Shown here: piece by piece, positions 15,931 through 24,411 of the stretch
Layout: every line of letters begins with the position of its first letter
How positions within the stretch are numbered: position 1 is the stretch's first letter
IMG/VR virus record: IMGVR_UViG_3300035125_000018
Span: 1 to 55,970 of that record
From: a virus
Reading direction: 5' to 3' (one strand)
DNA length: 55,970 bases
Translations under genes and position numbers: made by a program
Notes under the pieces: generated by a model
Told to the model about the DNA's origin: nothing
Database searches by the model: none
The model's input: the letters and a program-made list of their open reading frames with translations, nothing else

Positions 15931-17519
15931 CAGAAGTCAAGTCGCACAAGGCCAACTCCCTTGATGTAAACCATATCTCCAACACCGAATCCCGCTGCCC
16001 GAGCTTCTTCTGCCGAATTGAACTGCTGCTGTGAAGAAGGCACTTCGCGATTCGTAGCTGTTGGCGGGGCGGGTACTGTCCGAACCGCGGCCGGCTGGCC
16101 CGGTTGCGGAGCCTGTTGAGGACCAGGCTGCGGCTGCGCGAATCCACCTTCACGGCGAATGGTGCGGACGCTCTCGTAACGACGGGTCGGCGGCTGGAAC
16201 TGTTCGAGCTCACGCTCGAGTCTCTGCCGCTGCCGAAGGAGCTTATTGTACTTCTCGCGTTCACGTTCACGCTGGATATCTTCGGGAGTCAGACCACGAA
16301 GCTCATCGAGGAACTGAACCAGCTCGTTCTGCGCGGCCTGGCTCTCGAGCTCGTCGCCTGTAGAAATCATGTGGGCGAGATCCGTAAGCGTATGAACGGC
16401 CTGCCAAGCCGCTGTCCTGTTAGGATCTGCATAAGCACGGCCGAGAACATCGCCGACATCGCCGAGCTTTCTGAACGGACGACCCCAATACCGCTTCGCT
16501 CTTTCCTTCAGGGTTCTTGGACGCTTCAACTCAATCTGATTCACGTAGTCTTGCATATACATGAAGAGAGCCTTTTTCTCGTCCGAGTATCTTCCCTGCC
16601 GGACTTCTTTTTGGAGCCATGCAGTCAGACCCTTCTTGAACTTCTGTGGAGCATCGCCTTGGATCCTTTCTTCACGGAGGAACGCCTTGTGCTTGCCCCA
16701 CTTCACGGGCCAGTCAACGACATAGACATCTTCCTTCTCGGGAATGAATTTCCTGAAGCCCCATTCCTTCGGAGGAACGCCACCGGTCTTGATGTGAAGG
16801 GCTCGCCGTTTTGCAGCTTCTTCCGAGATGCCTTCCATCTCTTCCTGCAGGAGTATGTTCTTCCTACGGAGCTGTTCCTGCCAGAGCTCACGGTCAATAG
16901 CGTTCTTCTTCATCCAGAGAGTAAGCCTGTCGTTTTCCTGCTGATTCAACATGGCCATCATTCTCTCGGGAGCATACTTGCTCTGAGAAATGTAGTGATA
17001 GTCGGGCCCAAGATTTGCCCGAGCCCGCTTGTAAACATCGGCCAGCATTTCCATGTTCCCCGAACTCATGGCCTCGTAGACCTCGCCGGCTACCTGTTGA
17101 TCAAAGGCTTGAATAACCTGAGTAGCCCGGAGTTTCTGTTTGGCCTCGAGAGTCTTTTGGCGATCCTCGAGGGCGAGCTGCTGTGCCAGGGATTCCATGC
17201 GTTCGGCAGAGTTGGCGACCTTTGCACGTTCGAGATCGTACTGCATGATCTGGCTGGCCATCTGTGCCTTGTTCATCTCGACTGCAAACATCTGCTTCGA
17301 CTGGTCGAGCTTCGTAGCCAGAGTTTGAAACGTAAGATCCATATGCCGGCGCTTCAGCGTATGGAGCTCCCGATTCATCTGGATCTTGTCGGATTCGGAA
17401 ACGGCCTCGAGTCCGGCCATGATACCACGCGCCTCATACTCGGCCGTCCGATCCTTTGTCTTGTCCACCCAGGCCAGAAGGTTTGGCCCTCTGTGTACTT
17501 GATATACTGGAAACGCCAT
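15930..17519 (-). CDS. Coiled-coil internal virion protein
   Basis: A 529-aa, highly charged helical protein with long predicted coiled coils (residues 40-150, 190-250 and 400-440) and a Pro/Gln-rich linker (450-490). It ends in a small folded segment, FNSAEEARAAGFGVGDMVYIKGVG, like the short beta domains at the end of some phage core proteins. It is coupled to the giant protein gene downstream. The position suggests a capsid core or ejectosome component; there is no enzymatic motif. Confidence 0.65.
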   Translation of the reverse strand: MAFPVYQVHRGPNLLAWVDKTKDRTAEYEARGIMAGLEAVSESDKIQMNRELHTLKRRHMDLTFQTLATKLDQSKQMFAVEMNKAQMASQIMQYDLERAKVANSAERMESLAQQLALEDRQKTLEAKQKLRATQVIQAFDQQVAGEVYEAMSSGNMEMLADVYKRARANLGPDYHYISQSKYAPERMMAMLNQQENDRLTLWMKKNAIDRELWQEQLRRKNILLQEEMEGISEEAAKRRALHIKTGGVPPKEWGFRKFIPEKEDVYVVDWPVKWGKHKAFLREERIQGDAPQKFKKGLTAWLQKEVRQGRYSDEKKALFMYMQDYVNQIELKRPRTLKERAKRYWGRPFRKLGDVGDVLGRAYADPNRTAAWQAVHTLTDLAHMISTGDELESQAAQNELVQFLDELRGLTPEDIQREREREKYNKLLRQRQRLERELEQFQPPTRRYESVRTIRREGGFAQPQPGPQQAPQPGQPAAVRTVPAPPTATNREVPSSQQQFNSAEEARAAGFGVGDMVYIKGVGLVRLDF

Positions 17520-17540
17520 TGTGACTCTCCTTGCTCTTGG

Positions 17541-18746
17541 TTAAAATCCGGCTGCGCGGAACGGATCATCGGTCACTGGCATATTCGTCCGTTCCATGGC
17601 TCCCGTTACAGGATTGATGTAAAGCTCTCCAGTTCCCGGCCCATAAGAGTACAATCCGAAATTCCTGTCAGCTGTGACGGGAGCTGGAGATCCCGGCGCC
17701 GTATACGAAGCGGCCGCGGTGTACGCTGCATTCGCTTGATCACGAAGGCGAGCTGCCCGAGCCCAATCGGATTCAAGACCTTGGCCGGCGGCCGTTGCCG
17801 CGAACGAAGGACGCGCTGCCATGAGGGGAGTCTGATATCCTGTAAGACCACCGGCCGCTGCTGTTCCGGTAAAGCCTCTTCCGAAAGCCTGCTGCCGTGC
17901 CTGTTCCTGAGCCAGAGCATCACGATACAATTCCATTTCAGTATTGAACTTCCACTGTTCGAACTGACGATTCATGGCGCTGAGCTCGCGCGCCCACTGA
18001 AGCTGTGCGCTTTGCGCTGCAAGCTGCGCGTTGATCCGGGCCTGTTCCTGCCGAAGCCGCTGCTGGCCAAGCGTATAGTCTATGTCCTGGGCGCGCATCT
18101 GGACTGCGGCCTGTAACGCCTGAGCCGGATCCAGAGTCGTTCCTTCGATCAAGGCAGTCTGCAGTCGAGCCGTGGCCCCGAATACATCCATGGTCGGGGG
18201 CATGAGATACCGGGAGATCTGTGCCTGCTGTGCCGCCTGCTGAAAACCAGCCTGAGCCATCTGCAAAGAAGTCATGCCGAGATTCCGGGCCGTGGCAGCG
18301 TGAGTCCCTTGGACCTGCTGTTCGGCCGACACCATCCGAATGTAGTTGGCTACGTCCGGAGGAAGGCCACCACGAAGCATCGCAAGCGTGTTGGCCGAAG
18401 CCTGAGCCATCACAGCCTGATTCTGCGGGAACGCTCTCTCGAGATTCTGGTAGAACTGCGCGGCGACGTAGGGATCAAGAATCTGTGCTTGGGCCAATGC
18501 AAGGTTCGCTGCGTTCTGTGCGGCGAGCTGGATATTCTGCGTATTGAACGCAGGAAGGTTTCCGAGATTGATGTACTGCGCTCCCCCACCTGTAGGCGTC
18601 GTACCTGCCGGAGCCGAAAACATCGTAAGGCCACCACCGAGATTAAGACCACCGATAGCTGTACCACCTCCGGTCGTAATATGAGTCACACCCGGAACAG
18701 GCGTTGACGGTTGTTGAGGTCCACTTGTGGATATTGCTGGCATCAT
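17541..18746 (-). CDS. Ala/Gln-rich internal virion protein
   Basis: A 401-aa protein with a Gly/Thr/Pro-rich N-terminal 60 residues, then long Ala/Gln helices (residues 70-300) and a Gly/Ala-rich C-terminal part. It starts MMP; the first ATG overlaps the preceding stop as TAATG and an AAAGGAG lies just upstream, and the second ATG (18743) has better SD spacing. The composition and the place next to the other two internal proteins suggest a third core/ejection component. No family is recognised with certainty. Confidence 0.6.
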   Translation of the reverse strand: MMPAISTSGPQQPSTPVPGVTHITTGGGTAIGGLNLGGGLTMFSAPAGTTPTGGGAQYINLGNLPAFNTQNIQLAAQNAANLALAQAQILDPYVAAQFYQNLERAFPQNQAVMAQASANTLAMLRGGLPPDVANYIRMVSAEQQVQGTHAATARNLGMTSLQMAQAGFQQAAQQAQISRYLMPPTMDVFGATARLQTALIEGTTLDPAQALQAAVQMRAQDIDYTLGQQRLRQEQARINAQLAAQSAQLQWARELSAMNRQFEQWKFNTEMELYRDALAQEQARQQAFGRGFTGTAAAGGLTGYQTPLMAARPSFAATAAGQGLESDWARAARLRDQANAAYTAAASYTAPGSPAPVTADRNFGLYSYGPGTGELYINPVTGAMERTNMPVTDDPFRAAGF

Positions 18747-19003
18747 TAACTCCTTTGGTTGAAATCGAAGCGCATCATGTTGAAGAAGATCCTGCTCCTG
18801 TTCGCGAGCTCGAAGTGTCTCTGGCTCTGGCGATCGGCCGGACTGAACTCCTGCCCTAGTCCGGATCCTACAGCGATCGGGGAAGTCATTTGGCTTATGA
18901 AAACAGGACGGTCCCGTACTGCCTTCTGCGCGAACTGCAGAAGAGGATTCATCTTCATGATCTTTTCTACACCCTTAAACGGGTTCGATATCTCCGTTAC
19001 CAT
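18746..19003 (-). CDS. Hypothetical small virion-operon protein (85 aa)
   Basis: The gene lies between tail-tube and internal protein genes, with its stop overlapping the next start. The sequence MNPLLQFAQKAVRDRPVFISQM and FELANRSRIFFNMMRFDF looks helical and amphipathic. The start is uncertain: ATG 19003 overlaps the upstream gene by 29 bases, and ATG at 18958 or 18952 would remove the overlap. The function is unknown. Confidence 0.55.
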   Translation of the reverse strand: MVTEISNPFKGVEKIMKMNPLLQFAQKAVRDRPVFISQMTSPIAVGSGLGQEFSPADRQSQRHFELANRSRIFFNMMRFDFNQRS

Positions 19004-19988
19004 AACCGTGTACCTGTACGTCCTGTATGGCTCGGACGGTTTCGTAGTTGTCGGCGTCCTCGAGAAGAATTGCCTCGGCCTGTTTCTCGAACGCCTGTCC
19101 CTTGTTGAGATCTCCGGAGTCGAAGTAGCGCATGGCCTGAAGCATGGTCTTGAGCGCCGGCAGATTGGAGATCAGGCAGACATCCGAATCCCTGCTCATG
19201 GGGATCACGTTCATCTTCACCAGAGCATTGAGCCTATAGCTTCGATCGCAGACTTCCGAGTAGGCCGAAGTCTTGAACCCGTAACGCCGGTAGCTCGGCC
19301 GCGTTTCGTCGGGATGGTAGATCGCAAGGTGTTCCCTGGTCATAGTATTAGGATCACTTTCCGTGTCGAAGGCCACGGCCGAGAGATAGACATACCCGTT
19401 CGTCACAGGCTTGATGATCGAAGAGATGTGAGAGAACTTGTTGCGGGAGTAGTATCCAACATCCCGCGTTATCGGAACATACTCACCGAAGATCCAGCCA
19501 TCGTCCGTGAGCGTCCGGACCTCGCGGTTGGTTTCGTCGTGGCCGCGAATGAGAATCTGTGCATCAACAACCTCGGCTTCATCGGAGAACACCATGATCC
19601 TCATGGGCTCGGGGATATCGTACTGCGTCGGAACCATATCCCGGTCAACGAGATCCACGTACTGAGAAGAATCGTCCTCGAGCATACCGGGACCAGCTTC
19701 AAGGAACTCGTACCACTTGTCGAAAACGTTGGTGAAGCATCCGTCTACTCGCGCCTTCAGGATCTTCTTGATGTCCCGGCCGACAGTCACGCATCCGTTG
19801 TAGACGCACATCCGGACGCAACGGATCAGTCCCGGCCATCCGGACTTGTTAGCCAGCCGTTCGACAGCTTCGTTGATTCGGAGGACTACTCGATTCGTGC
19901 CGCCGGGACCGCCTGTGTCGTCGGCACACAGACCGCCATCGGCAAAGGGAGCCAGGTGCGGCTTCAGATCTCCAAGAGTGTACTGCAT
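18975..19988 (-). CDS. Tail adaptor/tubular-A-like structural protein
   Basis: A 337-aa protein with an opening helix VLRINEAVERLANKSGWPGL and a following segment RDIKKILKARVDG, FDKWYEFLEAGPG. This layout is common in podovirus proteins that join the portal to the tail nozzle. The rest is mixed alpha/beta with no enzymatic motif. It is followed, 9 bases upstream in the operon, by the beta-rich 603-aa protein, matching the order adaptor plus nozzle. Assignment is by pattern and neighbourhood. Confidence 0.55.
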   Translation of the reverse strand: MQYTLGDLKPHLAPFADGGLCADDTGGPGGTNRVVLRINEAVERLANKSGWPGLIRCVRMCVYNGCVTVGRDIKKILKARVDGCFTNVFDKWYEFLEAGPGMLEDDSSQYVDLVDRDMVPTQYDIPEPMRIMVFSDEAEVVDAQILIRGHDETNREVRTLTDDGWIFGEYVPITRDVGYYSRNKFSHISSIIKPVTNGYVYLSAVAFDTESDPNTMTREHLAIYHPDETRPSYRRYGFKTSAYSEVCDRSYRLNALVKMNVIPMSRDSDVCLISNLPALKTMLQAMRYFDSGDLNKGQAFEKQAEAILLEDADNYETVRAIQDVQVHGYGNGDIEPV

Positions 19989-19997
19989 GATACTCTC

Positions 19998-21809
19998 CTA
20001 TGCTTCGATGTCGTATGAGAAATTGTCCGGGCCTGTCTCAGTGAACCGGATATCCTCGAGCCCGCACTCGAACTTCTCGACCTCCGTGTTCGCTTCAGCC
20101 GCAATCATAAACTTTGAGATCTGTGCTACGCCAGCCCATTCCACAAGAAACTGGAACTCAAAGCCGGTGTTGATGTTACGCCGACTCACGCGATCACACG
20201 CGCCCTTTGTGAAGGCCGGGAACGGCAGCTTCGCGCGGACCTGAGGCTGCCCTCCATCGGACATATCGGCATTCACGCGAATCGTAGACAGCTCTTGAAA
20301 GTCCACGAAGTTGTCCGGAGCTGCCGAGAGAGCAAACGCGATCGCGTTCTCAAGGTGAACGAGCCAAAGAGAAGCATCGAGAAGAGTCTTGTGCATCTGA
20401 GGAACCGGCCGCGGATACTCCTTGTCATAGGCCATGAACGAGAGCGTCCGAGTATAGAACTTGCACTCGATCGGAATGTTGCCTTTGTCGTTACCGAGCG
20501 TATCCATCAACCTGTAGAGATGATTAAAACCGTTATCGTCCTTCCCAAAAACGAAACACATCTCTTCGTACTGAAAGACTCCCGAGGCGAGTCCCATAGG
20601 ATGAACCCCTGTCCAGATACCGTCATAGGCGGGCTTGAGCGTGGCTCCAAGGGACGCAAGACCGTTGAAGGTAGCAAAGTCCAAGGAGATCAGTCCGGCG
20701 AACCTGTAGTCCTCTGAGGGCTCTCCTGAGCGATCCAGAGCCGTGACCGTTTCCCCGATCGCAGTATACAGGAAACGATCATCGAACTTCGCTCCGTGAG
20801 AGAACTGAATAAGCTGAGGATCCTCGAGATCAAGGAACGGTTTGACCTCAGTATTCAGGTTCGTCATACGATGATGGGTCGCGGCCTCGACCGACAGTAG
20901 CTTGAAATCCTGTATACCATGCCAGCTCCGGAACAGAAGATCCTCGTTCATTCGCACCACACAGTACTCACTGGCACAGCCGTTGCCTCCGGGTTCGATC
21001 CGCATGATCGGCATATCTTGCCAGTTAAGCCGGGGAACGGAAACCTTGTACGAACAGATCCCGCGCTGGCACATGACCATGAGAGGGCCTTCGCCTGTCG
21101 CCTCTCCGAAAGCCTGAGCCCAACTCATAGCCGTGATGTCGCCCATATCGGCCGGCGTGAAGAACGCGCCGCCGCCGGCCAGGTATTCCGTTTCGCTGAA
21201 CTTGAGAACCGCAGTCGGAGTAGCGGGCTGGTTAATGTCGCCAGCGATAAACTCACGTACCCCTGTCTTGACGAACAGGCGGCCGTGACAGTAGGCCATG
21301 ATGGTTCCGGTCGGCACTTCGAGATCCGGAGGCGTCTGGACCGCAGCTCTCGAAGCGGTATCCTCGATGATGAGAGGAACGCTGATTCCGTCCTGTACCA
21401 CCAGATACTTCTCGACTTGGCAGAAGTGAAGCCTGTCCACGTACTGATTGAACAGGCCAGGTCCCGAGCTCATGTCGTAGATCGCGCCCGCGATCGGATC
21501 AATCAGATAGACATAACCGTTCACCCCGAACGCGATGTAGGTCGTATCCTCGTACTGATACGTATACATCCCTTGAAACTTCCCGGTCGTGATATTCTGG
21601 ATGGCGCCGGGGATCCCCGACTCGAGAACAACCTCGATGAACGGAGGCCGTGTTCCGACCACACCGTTTCGACAGGTGATATTCACGCCCATGTGGAATT
21701 GATTCTCTCCAATCAGAGAGGCCAGCGTTCCGGCATTCATGCCTTCTTGCTGAGTTGTCAGTCCATCAAAGACTTTCAGTGAGGGCATTTTACCAATCCT
21801 TTTCGACAA
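19998..21809 (-). CDS. Tail nozzle/tubular-B-like beta-rich protein
   Basis: A 603-aa, strongly beta-rich protein with repeating strand-turn units, such as GMYTYQYEDTTYIAFG, GYVYLIDP and GRLFVKTG, suggesting a propeller-like fold as in podovirus nozzle proteins. It opens with MPSLKVFDGLTTQQEGMN and NGVVGTRPPF, also typical. It has no signal peptide, unlike the block that follows on the upstream side of the operon. It overlaps the 267-aa secreted-type gene by about 20 bases. Confidence 0.6.
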   Translation of the reverse strand: MSKRIGKMPSLKVFDGLTTQQEGMNAGTLASLIGENQFHMGVNITCRNGVVGTRPPFIEVVLESGIPGAIQNITTGKFQGMYTYQYEDTTYIAFGVNGYVYLIDPIAGAIYDMSSGPGLFNQYVDRLHFCQVEKYLVVQDGISVPLIIEDTASRAAVQTPPDLEVPTGTIMAYCHGRLFVKTGVREFIAGDINQPATPTAVLKFSETEYLAGGGAFFTPADMGDITAMSWAQAFGEATGEGPLMVMCQRGICSYKVSVPRLNWQDMPIMRIEPGGNGCASEYCVVRMNEDLLFRSWHGIQDFKLLSVEAATHHRMTNLNTEVKPFLDLEDPQLIQFSHGAKFDDRFLYTAIGETVTALDRSGEPSEDYRFAGLISLDFATFNGLASLGATLKPAYDGIWTGVHPMGLASGVFQYEEMCFVFGKDDNGFNHLYRLMDTLGNDKGNIPIECKFYTRTLSFMAYDKEYPRPVPQMHKTLLDASLWLVHLENAIAFALSAAPDNFVDFQELSTIRVNADMSDGGQPQVRAKLPFPAFTKGACDRVSRRNINTGFEFQFLVEWAGVAQISKFMIAAEANTEVEKFECGLEDIRFTETGPDNFSYDIEA

Positions 21810-22593
21810 GTATGTACGTCATGGATGCAGGAACCTTGCTCGACACGATCGTACCCTTACCGCGCATTCGTAGCTCAAGATTAACCGTTCCCTTGTTCAG
21901 CTTCTTCGACATCCAGACAAATCCAACGTTCGATACGTTTTCAGAATCCGTGAAGGCAAGACCATGACTGCCCGTACCTTTGTTGTTGCCGTTCAGAAAC
22001 AAACTGGTCCGGACAGTCTTGGTCGCGTTGGCCTTGCCATAGATCGTAGCCATGACCAGGAGCTTATCGCCTTTCCCGACTTTGACATTCTTGCTAAGAT
22101 CTGCATGGATCGGATCCCAGGATCCTCCGGTGTTGACATTGACATCGGCAGCATCGTATTTCAACCGCTTCCGGCGATTGTCTCCGCGCCGGCCGAGATG
22201 GTCCTTGATCTTCGCGACACGGTTTGAGTACGGAATCTCAGGCGATGTTGAGATCAACGTAGTGAAGAGAGCGCCGTTCGTATCCACGGAGATCACATAG
22301 GCCGTGTCATTCGTCGCGTGAAGGATCAGACCGCGATAGGGATCCTTGGCTTCGATATCGGCTTCGTTGGCAACGATCCTACCGGCCGTGACTATTCCGT
22401 TCGTACCGACAGTCAGGCCGACAACCTCACCTTCGAACGTGTTGAGATCATAAGCGATCGTCCAGCCCTGCAGCTCAACAGTCAACTCCTTGCCTTGTGG
22501 AGACAGGATCTTAATTCGAGTCACAACTCCGGTTTCCATCTGAGCCATGGCCGGCACAGCCAGGAGCATAAAGAGTACGATCAGCTTCTTCAT
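21790..22593 (-). CDS. Signal-peptide-bearing putative fibre/adhesin protein
   Basis: A 267-aa protein starting with a classical Sec signal peptide: MKK, a hydrophobic core LIVLFMLLAVP, and an AMA cleavage site before Gln18. The mature part is beta-rich with Thr/Asn-Gly turns (GTNGIVTAGRIVANE, TNDTAYVISVDTNG) as in phage fibres, and a C-terminal beta sandwich (KGTIVSSKVPASMTYILVE). It is coupled to the upstream gene by ATGA. A signal peptide on a protein inside the tail gene block is unusual. The protein may be exported or be a virion fibre with a hydrophobic anchor. Confidence 0.65.
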   Translation of the reverse strand: MKKLIVLFMLLAVPAMAQMETGVVTRIKILSPQGKELTVELQGWTIAYDLNTFEGEVVGLTVGTNGIVTAGRIVANEADIEAKDPYRGLILHATNDTAYVISVDTNGALFTTLISTSPEIPYSNRVAKIKDHLGRRGDNRRKRLKYDAADVNVNTGGSWDPIHADLSKNVKVGKGDKLLVMATIYGKANATKTVRTSLFLNGNNKGTGSHGLAFTDSENVSNVGFVWMSKKLNKGTVNLELRMRGKGTIVSSKVPASMTYILVEKDW

Positions 22594-23546
22594 TCAATCA
22601 CTACCTTACAGTCGTTTAACCGGATATCCTTTGCAGGCCCGGTAGGAGTCGCGATTCGGACAAAGAGCTGAACATAATCGTACTGGTTCAATTCGGCTAC
22701 CCACAGCATTGTCATGATAGCAGGATTTCCAGAGTCAATCGTAGAACCCATAGCCGATGCCTGTATCGGTACTCCGTTCGTTCCGAAACTAACCTTGATA
22801 TCCTGATTGCTGCCTGTGTCCGGTTCGACAGATGGGTTTGCATGAAGCGTTAGCTTAACCGGATCTTCTCCCACGTAGACCAATCGGTTCGTCACGAACA
22901 CAGTATTGGTCAGAACATCTCCTTCAGCCCATCCGGATTCCACCAAGTAATCTGTATACTTCGCAGCAATAGGAACAACAACAACATTCGTTAATCGCAT
23001 AGATCCGATCGTTGGATCCGTACTGATCGTTACTACGCCCATGCCGTTCGTTGGATCCACATGGATCCCTGGCCCCGGAAGAATCTGCTGAACCCATCCG
23101 GTAGTCGCATAGTTCGAATACATCGCTACCCACCAGTAGGCTTGATCCCAAAAACTTGTTCTCGACTCCATGTAGTCAAAGGAATTGGAGTTAAACGAAA
23201 CCCACCACCAGGCTTCATTCCATCGGCTCGTCTGATCCTCGAGGAAAGAAACGCGATTGGTCAGATCGTAGAAATCGTTGGAGTACGTCGAAACCCAAAG
23301 GTAAGCATCGTCCCACTCGTTCGAATGGGCCTTCACGTACTCAACGACATTGGAGTTGGCTTCGATCCAGTTCCAAGAATTGGTCGCGTAGAAGTGCGCG
23401 TTCGTCGCGACCACGTAGGCGTTCGAGGCTAGGGTCTGGTTGGTGTAGATGTTGCGGCGGATCCATGGCCACCAGAAGTTGAACTCGTAAGAGTAAGACG
23501 TAGCCGGCAGGACCAGCACAAGAACAAAGAAGATCCACCTACGCAT
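22590..23546 (-). CDS. Secreted-type protein with Trp-rich repeats
   Basis: A 318-aa protein with an N-terminal signal (MRRWIFFVLVLVLPATSYS). Residues 35-150 contain Asn-rich units of about 30 residues, three of which share W-D/N-x-A-Y/W-x-W-V-x-x-x-SN (DDAYLWVSTYSN, NEAWWWVSFNSN, DQAYWWVAMYSN). The C-terminal half is beta-rich and may be a knob. The repeats look like a trimeric coiled-coil or rod stalk of a fibre. The start has a weak SD, and the stop overlaps the next start by ATGA. Confidence 0.65.
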   Translation of the reverse strand: MRRWIFFVLVLVLPATSYSYEFNFWWPWIRRNIYTNQTLASNAYVVATNAHFYATNSWNWIEANSNVVEYVKAHSNEWDDAYLWVSTYSNDFYDLTNRVSFLEDQTSRWNEAWWWVSFNSNSFDYMESRTSFWDQAYWWVAMYSNYATTGWVQQILPGPGIHVDPTNGMGVVTISTDPTIGSMRLTNVVVVPIAAKYTDYLVESGWAEGDVLTNTVFVTNRLVYVGEDPVKLTLHANPSVEPDTGSNQDIKVSFGTNGVPIQASAMGSTIDSGNPAIMTMLWVAELNQYDYVQLFVRIATPTGPAKDIRLNDCKVVIE

Positions 23547-23563
23547 ATCATTGTCTCTTGCCG

Positions 23564-24040
23564 TTACGGATTTCTGCCGACAGCTTCACCACTAACCGGT
23601 TCCTCAGTGACAGCCTTGCCGCGAATCGTATTCACAGCTTCGGCCACATCACTCAGCTTGCCATGCGCGATCGCAAAGAGAAGAAAGCCAGTCAACAAAA
23701 AGAGAACAACTACTGCCGTGTAGAAAACGTACTTAACCGGAAGGCCGGCGAGTGGCCCTTTCGTGAGTACAGGCTCTTTCCCGTTGGCTTGGATAAGTCC
23801 GTTCATAGTCTCCAGCTCTCCGGTAACATGGCCAACATCTTTCTTGAGGTCACGGATCCCCGCATGATTCAACTGATCCAACTCGATAACGAGTAGCCCG
23901 TTTCTGGTCAACGGGCCTCTGGCTTCATCCCAGGCTGCATCCTCATCCAGAATCTTGCACAAGGATTCTACCGAGGATCGCACTCTGGTCTTGAGCTGTT
24001 CGTCTTGAATTTTCTGCGTCTGCGATCGTGAATCCGTCAT
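23564..24040 (-). CDS. Single-span membrane protein, possible holin-like
   Basis: A 158-aa protein from ATG 24040 (AGGGGG upstream). A charged helical N-terminal part (1-95) precedes one strong membrane span, YVFYTAVVVLFLLTGFLLFAIA (about 104-126), and a short acidic C-terminus. Coiled coil plus one span resembles XhlA-type or other small lysis/membrane proteins, but several roles fit. It sits between secreted-type genes and has no cleavable signal. A lysis role is only inference. Confidence 0.5.
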   Translation of the reverse strand: MTDSRSQTQKIQDEQLKTRVRSSVESLCKILDEDAAWDEARGPLTRNGLLVIELDQLNHAGIRDLKKDVGHVTGELETMNGLIQANGKEPVLTKGPLAGLPVKYVFYTAVVVLFLLTGFLLFAIAHGKLSDVAEAVNTIRGKAVTEEPVSGEAVGRNP

Positions 24041-24057
24041 TTCAACCCCCTGGTTCC

Positions 24058-24408
24058 CTATTCGCTTGACAGTCCCCACGACTGGAGAGTGTCTGCAATC
24101 GCAGGGAAATTCGTAAATACCATTTTGAACCTGACTGAATCGTTGACTGAGGTAACGGTCACATCTACAAAGGACTGGCTTGCGCCCTGCTGATCCCAAA
24201 TCGAGGACACCCACCAACTGTTCGTTCCATCGGTCATCACCGCACAGTCATTCGTCGCAAAAGTAATGCCGATCGTTTCGTACCGGTTCGTGACTGTCGC
24301 GAGATGATTCGTTCCGTCATACCTCAAGGCTTGAAGCGCAACGTGAGGATCCGCGGCCACGATACCGGCGATCAGGACTGCTGCGAATATCCAGAGAATC
24401 TTCTTCAT
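24058..24408 (-). CDS. Small signal-peptide-bearing protein (116 aa)
   Basis: Starts MKKILWIFAAVLIAGIVAADP, a textbook Sec signal with cleavage after VAA. The mature part of about 97 residues is Thr/Asn-rich and beta-like (ATNDCAVMTDGTNSWWVSSIWD). SD GAAGGTAGACA precedes the ATG. It lies in the fibre/LamG block. No family is recognised. Confidence 0.6.
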   Translation of the reverse strand: MKKILWIFAAVLIAGIVAADPHVALQALRYDGTNHLATVTNRYETIGITFATNDCAVMTDGTNSWWVSSIWDQQGASQSFVDVTVTSVNDSVRFKMVFTNFPAIADTLQSWGLSSE

Positions 24409-24411
24409 TGT

